A stretch of DNA of 11,162 nt from positions 1 to 11,162 of the forward strand of contig CALBDV010000434.1 of the NCBI GenBank assembly GCA_937927565.1, written 5' to 3'. Origin of the DNA: an uncultured Holophagales bacterium. GTDB taxonomy: Bacteria > Acidobacteriota > Thermoanaerobaculia > UBA5066. Under the pieces are notes generated by a model. That model was not told where the DNA came from. It saw nothing but the letters and a program-made list of their open reading frames with translations, and ran no database searches. The position numbers and the translations under genes were made by a program. The first letter of the stretch is position 1. Each line of letters starts with the position of its first letter. Shown here piece by piece: positions 1-8,000 of this stretch.

Positions 1-718
1 CCTCAGGAACAGCCGCAGGCGGACGCGGTCGGCCCGTTCGGGCGGTCCGTCGTGAAGCACGACGCCGTAGCCTGCCGGATTCCAGCGCGCCCCGGGGGGC
101 GGCTCGACCGACGTTCCGGGGAGGAGCGCCCCGATCCAGGCGCGAAGCGACCACGCCCTTCGCCGCGCCGCGCCTTCCGGCGTCCCGAATCGCTGCTCCC
201 GGAGGGCACGCCACCCAGCGGCCTTGGCGGGAACCCGCTCGGGCTCGAGGAGAACGAGTTTTCCGCGGACCGCGTGACCGGCGAGGTCCAGGTAGGCCTT
301 CAGCGAATCGGTCCAGGGCGACACTTCGAGGCACACGAAGATGTAGCCCGACTCGAACGCGAAGAGCCGGGGGGAGCGGGGGATGAGGACTTCGATCGCG
401 GACTTCTCCTTCGGCAGCCCCTTGGCCGTGAGGTCGCAGAGGGGCCAAGAGAAGCCGGGGGGGGAAGAAGTTCGGCAGCGGGCCGTCGGCCTGGAAAGCC
501 CGAAAGACGCCGCCGTGCTGGATCGAGTCGAGGTGGGGAAGAAGTCCGGCGGAGTCGGGGTTCGTGCGGCGCCAGAGACGGGTGGAGTGCACCCGTTCCT
601 CGAACTGGTCGAGCCAGCCCTGCCGTCCCTTCGTCTGCTCGCGGAACGTGAACACGAGAATGAGGGTGGAACGGCCGGATTCGGTCGTTCGTTGACGCAC
701 CATGGCCTGTGCCGGCAT
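1..718 (-). CDS. Hypothetical protein, 5' part only, with an apparent frameshift
   Basis: I do not recognise this protein. Translation starts at the ATG read from 718, preceded by GGAGGAG seven bases upstream. It opens MPAQAMVRQRTTESGR and reads as ordinary protein for about 85 codons to LPNFF. At a run of eight C (457-464) the starting frame turns into Arg/Pro/Gly-rich sequence typical of an out-of-frame GC-rich reading. A different frame then becomes plausible protein for 152 codons to the window edge (GFSWPLCDLTAKGLPK, then FAFESGYIFVCLEVSPW, then WNPAGYGVVLHDGPPERA), with nearly all third positions G or C. Seven C instead of eight would join the two frames. The cause may be a sequencing error, a true pseudogene, or tract-length variation. 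The composite is soluble-looking, with no signal peptide or membrane segment. It lies 192 bases downstream of the SAM-STAND-TPR gene on the same strand, so co-transcription is possible. The 3' end is outside the window. Confidence 0.7.
   Translation of the reverse strand, partial: MPAQAMVRQRTTESGRSTLILVFTFREQTKGRQGWLDQFEERVHSTRLWRRTNPDSAGLLPHLDSIQHGGVFRAFQADGPLPNFFPPRLLLAPLRPHGQGAAEGEVRDRSPHPPLPPALRVRVGLHLRVPRSVALDRFAEGLPGPRRSRGPRKTRSPRARAGSRQGRWVACPPGAAIRDAGRRGAAKGVVASRLDRGAPPRNVGRAAPRGALESGRLRRRASRRTARTGRPRPPAAVPE
457..464. other. Eight-base G/C homopolymer at the frameshift point
   Basis: The plus strand has eight consecutive G, read as eight C by the minus-strand gene that starts at 718. 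The credible coding frame before the tract and the credible frame after it differ by one base. Removing a single C would give the continuous reading NFFPPGFSWPLCDL. This makes the tract the most likely site of an indel, whether biological or technical. Confidence 0.7.
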
Positions 719-725
719 GAGTTCA

Positions 726-732
726 CTCCTCC
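726..732 (-). promoter_or_regulatory. Ribosome binding site for the hypothetical gene starting at 718
   Basis: The minus strand reads GGAGGAG, then seven bases (TGAACTC), then ATG. This favours the first ATG (MPAQAM) over the second ATG five codons later, which has no purine-rich leader. Confidence 0.65.
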
Positions 733-910
733 ACCCTCAGCCTACCCCCGCCGCGCGAGCCGGGCTTCCAGGAAGACCATGAGACCGAGAACGAGGATCA
801 CGGCGAACCTCGCGCCGAAGGCGCCAGGGCCGGAATGAAGCGGGACAGCGGTGCGGAGCGAAGGCCGCCGGCGAGGCCCGAACGGTCGAGAGCGCCGAGA
901 GCGGGCCCGG

Positions 911-3900
911 TCAGGTGACGAAGGCTCGCGCGGCCCTGTCTCGCGCCCGACGGGCGAGCCGCCCTGCGCCGAGGGCGTCGAGACGCCCCGACGCAGCGAG
1001 GATCTCCCCATGGGCCCGGGCCCGCGCGGCCTCGCCTTCCTCCGGCGTCGCCGTCCCCGCGCGCGCGAGGGCCTCGATGGACGACGCGTCCTCGGCGAGC
1101 CAGGCCATGCCGCATCCATCAAAAAGCGATCGGGCCTGCCGGGCCTCGGCTTGGGCCGCTGCGGGATCGGCCCCAAGGAGCGCCTCCGCGAGGAGCGCCC
1201 GGGCGCGGGCCTCGAGGGGCCGGAAGCCCTTGGCGCGGGCGTACTCGGCAAGGGGCAGGAGCAGCTCCCGCACCCGCCCGGTATCCCCCGATCGAAGCGC
1301 GATCGCGGCCTCGAGGAGCGCGACCTCGCCGGTGAGCGACGGGATCGCCTTATCGCCCGTGATGCGCCGGGCGCGTGCGGCGAGCATCCGGGCCGTCGCG
1401 AGCCTTCCCCGCTCGAGCTCGATCCAGCCGAGGGTGCAGGACGACTCGCGGGCGACCTCGCTCGTTCCGCCACGTCCTTCCACGAGGATGGCCCGTACCG
1501 CGAGGCGCCTCGCGCCGTCGAGGGCATCCTCCTCGTAGCTGCAGTTGGCGAGGCCGCTCAGGTCGCCTCCCTGGCGCTCCGCCTCGCCGGCTCGCTCGTT
1601 GAAGCGCAGCTCCTCCTCGAGGTGGGCGCGCGCCGCGTCGAAGCAGCCGCGCCACAGCTCGAGCTCTCCGAGGAGGCCGACGGCGCCGATCCGCATCTCT
1701 TCCGACCGAGCCTCGCCGGCGAACTCGACGGCCGTCCCGAGCCTTTCGCGGGCGGAGTCCAGGTCCCCGCAGTTGATGTCGAGCTGGCCGAGCGCGCAGG
1801 CGGCCTGCTGAGCGCCCACGACGTGCGCCGCCCGCCGGCTCTCGAGAAGAGCCGTCTCGAGGAGGTCGCGGGCCCGGTCGGGCTCGTCGACCCAGAGGAG
1901 GATCTCCCCGACGTCGCCGAGCCCGACGAGGCGGGACTCGAGGAAGTTCTCCGTCGTGGCGATGTCCAGCGAGCGCTGGTAGTGCCGGAGCGCCCCCTGG
2001 AAATCCTCCTTCCAGAAGAGGACGTGCCCGGCGACGGTGTGGCCGACGCAGAGCTCGAGGCCGTTCCCTGAGGCCTCGAGGAGGGCAACCCCTTCGAGCG
2101 CGAGCGCGAGCGCCCGATCGAGGTCGTCCTCGTCCTCGAGGTAGATGAGGTTCCCGACGTCCTTCAGGATGGCGCCGCGAAGGCCGGCGTCGCCGAGCCG
2201 CTCGGCCCGCGCGAGAGCCTCGGCGTAGGTCGCGCGCGCGGCGGCATAGTCCTCGGCCCACATCTCGGCCTTCCCGCGGAGGTAGAGCGCCTGGCAGCCC
2301 CTCGCCTCGTCGCCCAGCGCGTGGAACCCGTCGCCCGCCCGGCGCAGCCGGTCGCGCGCGTCGGCCCAGCGGGCCTGGTAGATGGCGAGGTTCCCGGAGC
2401 GGAGCATCAGCTCGGCGAGCCGGCGGGGGTCGAGGACGGAATCGCCCTTCCTTCGCGCGAGCGCCTCGAGCCGGCCGAGGAGCCACCTCTCGCGGGGCCA
2501 GAACCCCCGGGCCTCGCAGAGGGAGGCGAAGGAGAGGAGCGCGTCGGCGTCGTGCCGGGTGGCGCCGCGGAGCAGGCTCCTCACGAACGAGCCGCAGGGC
2601 CTCGAGGACGCGGCGCCGTCCCCGTCCTTCGGACCTAGGGGCGCCTTCTCCTCGAGCGTGGCGAGGAGTGCCACGGCGGCGGCCTCGGCGCCGGGACGTC
2701 CCTGGTCGAGCGCGCGGCGGACCTTCCCGAGCACGACGTCGAGGGAGGACCCGGTCCGGGCGAGAGCCATCGAGCGAAGGGTCGCGTGGTGGAAGCGCCA
2801 GCCCGTCCCGGCGGCCGGATCCTCCTCGTCGGGCGGAGCCTCGTCGAGGAACGGACGAAGCTCGCGGAGGGCGCGTTCGACCCGTGGTGCCGGGAGGTCG
2901 AGCGTGGCGCGAAGCTCCTCCGCCGTGACGGGGCCTCGCGAGACGGCGAGGAGGAGCGCGACCTCGGCGACGGCCGCCTGGAGCCCTTCGTCCTCGCCGA
3001 GCCTCGCGCGCACCCGCTTCCAGGAGCTGGCGAAGAGGTCCTCGACGTCGGCGGGGAGCGCCGGCGCCGAGAAGACCTCGGCGGCGTCGAGGTCTCCCGC
3101 GAGGAGAGCCTCGGCGAGGATGCGGAGGTAGAGAAAGCTCCCCCGGGCGGTCCGGGCGAGCGCCCGCCACCGTTCGTCGTTGATGCCCGGGGCCGCGAGG
3201 CGGTTCCGGAGGTAGGCCGCACCGTCTTCCAGCTCCTCCAGCTCGTCGCGCCCCTTCGGGTCGTCCTTGCCGAGCTCGATGACGAGCGATCGAGCGGCGG
3301 AGCGGAGTCCCGCGAGGTGGTCTCCGGGGCGGGACGTCGTGAAGAGGAAGACCCCCTTCGGGAGACGCTTGGGTAGCGCGTCGACGGCCGCCTGGCGCTC
3401 CCGGTCGCCGCCCGCCTCGTCGAGGGCGTCGACGACGAGGAGCTCCTTCTCACCGGGGGCGAGGAAGGACGACGAGAGGACGGCGAGGAGGTTTGCGAGC
3501 TTGATCCGCGCCTGCTCCGGCCCGGCGACGGGGTCCGTGTCGGTGATCTCGTAGCGGCGCGAGAGGTGGGCGAGGAAGTGCCGGACCATCGCCTCGGCGC
3601 TCAGGGGGTCCTCCCGCCGGAAGAAGAAGTGCGCGCCGAGAGGATCGTCCTGGGCGACGCGGGCGCTGAGCGCGCTCTTCCCCGTGCCTGGGGGACCGAC
3701 GACGAGGACGATGCCCGAGTCCCCCTCGCGGAGGAACCGGCCGATCGAGGCGAGGATCCGTTCGCGTCCCGTGAAGCCGCGGCGGAGGCTCTCGACGAGC
3801 GTGGCGCTCGGGACGACGTCCTTCTCGATCCGCTCGTAGCGGGCACGCGCCGACCGGAACGCGGCCAGGAGAATCGCCTCGTCCCAGCGCGTCTCGAGCG

Positions 3901-4906
3901 CCTCGCCCAGGTCGTCGAAGCCGGCCCTGTGCCCGCCCTCGTACTCGAGGACGGTCACGACGCGCCGGGACCTGTCCCATCTCCTCTGCGAGTCGTAGAC
4001 GAAGATCTGCGCCGCCAGGTCTTCCGGGCACCTGAGGAGCGCGAGGAACGGGTGCAGGGAGAGGAAGCTGCCCTCCCGGAGGAGGCCGAACTCCCGCTCG
4101 GGAAGATCCTCCGGGGCGGGACCTCCCTCGGCAGGCTCGCCGGGCCCCGTCCAGCGGAAGAGCCGCCCGTCCTCGACCCGGACGAGGACGAGGTCGCAGA
4201 GGAAGGCGGCCGACTCGACGACGGCTGTAAGCCGGCCAGCCCATTCGTCGAGGAACTTCCGGTACTCGGCCGGGCTCCGGCGCGCTCCGTGGCCGAGGAC
4301 GTCGTTCCGGAACGGCACGAAGTCCGAGAGCGTCTTTGCGGCCCTTCCCCCGTCGGCCGCGAGCCAGGAAGTCACGGGGCCGACGAAGCGGGCGTCGAGC
4401 GGGGTGGGGCGGAGTTTCTCCGGGAGCGAGCGAAGGAGCGCCGTCCAGGCGCCGAGGGCCGGGCGCACGAGCTCGCGGGCCACCTCTTCCTGCTCGGTCC
4501 GCGAGAGGCTTCGTGCGCCGGCGGCGAGGAGGACGAGGACGGCGTAGCGCACCAGGAGCTCGACGGAATCGCGCAGGGAGAGCAACGCCTCGAGTACTTC
4601 ACCCGACCGCACGCTCCCCCGTAGCTTCTCGAGGCTGACGGCGAGGGGGAAGGGGAGCCGGGCCGTGATCTCCTCGGAAGGGAGGGCGGGGCCGGCGGGA
4701 ACCGGATCCGGCGAATCGCCGGAGAGGAGGCGGGCGGCCGCGAGGATGCGCTTCCGGTCACCGAGCGGAAGGACGCCGATCTCCTTCAGCTCGGCGTCGG
4801 TGAGCGAGGCGATCAGCCCCGGGGAGTCGAGCCTCGCCCGTTTGAACGCTTCGACGTGCTCCGAAAGCCCTATCCCTGAGAGCCAGGTGTGAAGGTCGTG
4901 GAACAT
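911..4906 (-). CDS. SAM / HEPN-like / STAND NTPase / TPR protein
   Basis: A 1331-residue multidomain signalling ATPase, probably a ligand-activated oligomerising switch. Residues 1-62 form a SAM domain (LHTWLSGIGLSEHVEAF, then LTDAELKEIGVLPLGDRKRI), like those fused to bacterial cyclases and conflict proteins. Residues about 85-240 are mostly helical and contain R200-N201-x4-H206 (RNDVLGHG), fitting the HEPN Rx4-6H signature. Residues about 240-345 are beta-rich (IFVYDS, VVTVLEYEGG). The NTPase follows a FTGRE lead-in (378-382): Walker A GPPGTGKS at 404-411, Walker B LLVVDALDEA at 489-498, FLFTTSRPG near 520-528, and a NACHT-like FHHATLR at 705-711. Residues about 830-1285 form a long TPR-type helical solenoid, the likely sensor. 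Both Walker motifs look intact. The start is supported by AAGGGAG five bases upstream. The gene lies 183 bases downstream of the WD40 STAND gene on the same strand. A defence or programmed-death role is inferred from architecture; a regulatory STAND is the main alternative. Confidence 0.9.
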   Translation of the reverse strand: MFHDLHTWLSGIGLSEHVEAFKRARLDSPGLIASLTDAELKEIGVLPLGDRKRILAAARLLSGDSPDPVPAGPALPSEEITARLPFPLAVSLEKLRGSVRSGEVLEALLSLRDSVELLVRYAVLVLLAAGARSLSRTEQEEVARELVRPALGAWTALLRSLPEKLRPTPLDARFVGPVTSWLAADGGRAAKTLSDFVPFRNDVLGHGARRSPAEYRKFLDEWAGRLTAVVESAAFLCDLVLVRVEDGRLFRWTGPGEPAEGGPAPEDLPEREFGLLREGSFLSLHPFLALLRCPEDLAAQIFVYDSQRRWDRSRRVVTVLEYEGGHRAGFDDLGEALETRWDEAILLAAFRSARARYERIEKDVVPSATLVESLRRGFTGRERILASIGRFLREGDSGIVLVVGPPGTGKSALSARVAQDDPLGAHFFFRREDPLSAEAMVRHFLAHLSRRYEITDTDPVAGPEQARIKLANLLAVLSSSFLAPGEKELLVVDALDEAGGDRERQAAVDALPKRLPKGVFLFTTSRPGDHLAGLRSAARSLVIELGKDDPKGRDELEELEDGAAYLRNRLAAPGINDERWRALARTARGSFLYLRILAEALLAGDLDAAEVFSAPALPADVEDLFASSWKRVRARLGEDEGLQAAVAEVALLLAVSRGPVTAEELRATLDLPAPRVERALRELRPFLDEAPPDEEDPAAGTGWRFHHATLRSMALARTGSSLDVVLGKVRRALDQGRPGAEAAAVALLATLEEKAPLGPKDGDGAASSRPCGSFVRSLLRGATRHDADALLSFASLCEARGFWPRERWLLGRLEALARRKGDSVLDPRRLAELMLRSGNLAIYQARWADARDRLRRAGDGFHALGDEARGCQALYLRGKAEMWAEDYAAARATYAEALARAERLGDAGLRGAILKDVGNLIYLEDEDDLDRALALALEGVALLEASGNGLELCVGHTVAGHVLFWKEDFQGALRHYQRSLDIATTENFLESRLVGLGDVGEILLWVDEPDRARDLLETALLESRRAAHVVGAQQAACALGQLDINCGDLDSARERLGTAVEFAGEARSEEMRIGAVGLLGELELWRGCFDAARAHLEEELRFNERAGEAERQGGDLSGLANCSYEEDALDGARRLAVRAILVEGRGGTSEVARESSCTLGWIELERGRLATARMLAARARRITGDKAIPSLTGEVALLEAAIALRSGDTGRVRELLLPLAEYARAKGFRPLEARARALLAEALLGADPAAAQAEARQARSLFDGCGMAWLAEDASSIEALARAGTATPEEGEAARARAHGEILAASGRLDALGAGRLARRARDRAARAFVT

Positions 4907-4911
4907 GAAAA

Positions 4912-4918
4912 CTCCCTT
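4912..4918 (-). promoter_or_regulatory. Ribosome binding site of the SAM-STAND-TPR gene
   Basis: The minus strand reads AAGGGAG followed by five bases (TTTTC) and ATG at 4906. It fixes the start at MFHDLHTW, exactly where the SAM fold should begin. It lies in the 183-base gap after the upstream stop codon. I could not identify a clear promoter or T-tract terminator in that gap, so read-through from the WD40 STAND gene is possible. Confidence 0.65.
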
Positions 4919-5089
4919 CCCGGGCGAATCAAGACAGGGCGTCGCTCTGCGTGAGCCCGTTCCGACAGACTCCCTGTGCAGTAGACCGGGCTCTCGAGCC
5001 GATCTTCGTGTGCCGCGATCCCCTGCGCATCTCCCGTTCGGGGAAACTGACCCAGGCGCAGCTCGAGCCGGCCGACGACAGAAGTAGCG

Positions 5090-8000
5090 TCATCGTCGAG
5101 AATCAGGTTTCCGCTCCCCGAGCACCGCGGCCTCGGCTGCGCTTACGCGGCGGGAGCCAAACTGGAGCTTCAGGCAGAAGACGTGAAAGCTGGCGAGCGA
5201 GACGACGACCGTGCCGTCAGCAAGGAACGCCCTTGGGGTTGGTTCGGCTGTCGCGTGCCAGCGGGCGCCGCCAGCTCTAGCCGCGCCGCGATAGGCACGT
5301 GCCGGGACCCTAGCCTGGACTAGATGGCCCTTTCCTGATGCACAAGCCTTTGCGGAGATCAGATCATCCGACGCCAGATTCTCGTCGCAGCTTACGATCG
5401 GTGCCCCCTCGGGCGACCAGAGACGTAACTTGCCATTCTCGTCCCATGACAAGATCCGCCCATCGGCAAGCTCCGTGACGCCCTTGATACAGGTGGTATG
5501 CCCTTCGAGTCCGGCGAGAGGTGCTCCCTTCGGCGACCACAGTCGCAGCGTGGGGTCTTTGGAGAGTGGGCCGCCCCACGACACTATCCGCCCGTCCGCA
5601 AGGACAATGACGCCCTGTACGGCGTCGACATGCCCTTCGAGTTTGGCGAGCGGCGCCCCGTCCGGCGACCACAGGCGTAAAGTGTGGTCCCAAGACCACG
5701 ATAGGATTGTGTTGTTGGCTAGAACTGTGGTGCCCTCGACCCATTCGGTGTGACCCTTGAGTCTAGCGAGGGGAGTTCCCTGCGAAGACCACATGCGTAA
5801 TGTGTCATCGCCCCAGGAGAGGAGCCGCCCGCCCGCGAGCACCCTGACGCCCCTGAGCCGCTGGTTGTGCCCCTCGAGCTTGGCGAAAAGCATCCCCTGA
5901 GGCGACCAAAGGCAGAGCGTGCCATCCTGGGACCACGACAAGATTCGCCGGTCCGGGAGCACCATGACGCCGTTGACCCAGTCGGCGTGCCCTTCGAGTT
6001 TGGCAAGCGGCGTTCCATCAGGCGACCAGAGGCGCAGCGTGTGGTCTTTGAGAATCCCGACGCCGCCACACCATGAAAGGACCCGTCCATCCGCCAGCAC
6101 TGTTGCACCCTCAACGTCAGAGGTGTGGCGCTCGAGTGTGGTGAGAGACTCCCCCCCCGACGACCAAAGACGCAGCGTTTCGTCACCAGACCACGAAAGG
6201 ATCCGCCCATCCGGCAGTTCCATGGCACCGTCGACGCCATATGTATGTCCCGCGAGTGTGCCGAGGGGCGCCCCCTCCGAGGACCACAGGCGGAGCATGT
6301 GGTCGGAACCCCACGACAGGATCCGCCCATCCTTGAGTTCCGCCGCGCCCTGGAGGTCGCTGATATGTCCTTTGAGCACGGCGAGGGGCGCTCCCTGCGA
6401 CGACCACAGGCGCAAGGTGTGCCCCCCCCACGAGAGGATCCGCCCGCCGGCGAGGATCGCGGCGCCATAGACCGGCGTGGTGTGCCCTTCGAGTGTGACG
6501 AGCGGCGTTCCCTTGGGGGACCAGAGGCGAAGCGTCTTGTCGCCAGACCACGAGAGGATTCGCCCGTCCGGGAAAGTTGCAGCGCCGTAGACCCAATACG
6601 AATGCCCTTCGAGTGTGGCGAGCGGCGTTCCTTCGCGGGACCATAGCCGCAGGGTCTTGTCTTCAGACCACGAGAGGATTCGTCCGTCCGGGAGGACCGT
6701 GGCCCCTTTGCAGTTATCGGTATGGCCCTCGAGTCTGGCGAGCGGTATCCCCTCCGGCGACCAGAGGTGCAGAGTCTTCCCGTCGGACGACCACGAGAGG
6801 ATCCCACCGTCGGCGAAGGTCGCAGCACCGGTCACCCAGTCTGCATGCCCTTCGAATGTGCAGAGCAGCGCCCCCTCCGGCGACCAGAGGTGCAGTTCAT
6901 CTGAAGCCCACGCCAGAATTCGACCGTCTGCGAGGACCGCGGCGCCTGCGACATTCTCGACATGACCTTCGAGTGTGGTGAGCGGCGTCCCCTTCGACGA
7001 CCACAGGCGCAATGTGTTGTCCCAGGACCACGACAAGATCCGACCGTCGGCGAGCCCTCTGGCGCCCAGAACAGCGTCAGAGTGACCTTTGAGGATGGCG
7101 AGGGGCGCGCCTTCGCGCGACCACAGGCGGATGTCATCGCCGGCCCACGAAATTATCCGTCCGTCCGCGAGCGTCGTCGCGCCGCCGACGCCGGAGGTGT
7201 GCCCCTCGAGGACTCTAAGACACGGATCGGGCGCGGCGTCGAGGACGCGCCGCAGGTTTCGCAGCCACACCCAGTCGCAGTGACCCTCGGCCAGCCACGC
7301 TTCGGCCTGCACCGTGAGCGGCGAATCGTCGGCGTGCTCGGTCGCCAGCTGCAGCAGAATCTTGTACGCAGGCCAGTCCGCCTCGCCCCGGGCGAGCAGG
7401 TGCTCGCGCTCGCGAAAGAACGCCTCGCAGAGGGTGGCGGCCCGGTCGAGCGCCACGCCCGAGCCGAGCACATTTCGCCAGTCCTCGGCGATCCCCGGCA
7501 CACCGGTGGGATCCGGCAGCGCCCGCAGACGATCCATCAAGTACGGGAAGCTGCAGAGAAGTCCGAGTGCTCTCGAGGCTTCGTCCGTCTCGAGCAGGTG
7601 TTCCACTCCGTGACGGTAGAGGTACGGTGCCCCGGCGTGCTCCTTCCCGCCGGGGCTCGCCGCCAGTGCGCAGACACGCCGCCTCGCCGTAGCCAGCGCC
7701 GGCGCCATTTCCGGGCTCGACTCCATATGCTGGCGCAGGGAGTGGTGGTAGAGCGTGTAGCCCTCACCGCCCTCCGGCGTCGTCGCCCGGCGGACCAGTG
7801 AACCCACGGCCCCGAGGGCGCGGCGGACGAGTGTCAGCGCATCGTCGTGGGGGATTACGTTGCCCCGCTCCAGAAGGTCCGCAAGCGTCTCGGGTGCCAG
7901 CGGCTCCCGGGCCACGGCCAGCGTCGCCACCAGCGGCGTGACGACCTGGTGAAGGATGCCCACGGCACAGCGCCGGAGCAGCTCCTCGTGGTAGCGCTCC

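Noticed and set aside
812..824. Hairpin GCGCC-GAA-GGCGC downstream of the SAM-STAND-TPR gene
   Set aside because: The stem is only five base pairs and no T tract follows on either strand, so it is not a credible intrinsic terminator.
902..909. Palindrome CGGGCCCG just after the stop codon of the SAM-STAND-TPR gene
   Set aside because: Eight-base GC palindromes are common by chance at this base composition and nothing around it suggests a site.
742..1527. 261-codon minus-strand frame crossing the end of the SAM-STAND-TPR gene
   Set aside because: Most of it is an Arg/Ser/Pro-rich out-of-frame reading of the TPR region. Only the last 19 residues, past the STAND stop codon, look like protein and are reported separately.
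851..2071. 406-codon open frame on the plus strand inside the SAM-STAND-TPR gene
   Set aside because: It is antisense to the TPR region. Long antisense frames are expected in GC-rich DNA with strong third-position bias, and the translation shows no domain.
3566..4624. 352-codon open frame on the plus strand
   Set aside because: Antisense to the NTPase and HEPN-like regions, charged low-complexity translation, no recognisable motif; a shadow of the real gene.
4905..5087. 60-codon plus-strand frame in the gap between the two STAND genes
   Set aside because: No ribosome binding site is visible before its ATG, which overlaps the opposite start codon, and the translation is Arg/Pro-rich without features.
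5393..7219. Tandem repeats considered as a CRISPR array or satellite
   Set aside because: The units are in frame, of about 120 bases, and encode WD40 blades; there are no short identical repeats with unique spacers.
6962..7801. 279-codon open frame on the plus strand
   Set aside because: Antisense to the start of the WD40 array and the helical region of the STAND gene; its apparent repeats only mirror the WD40 repeats.
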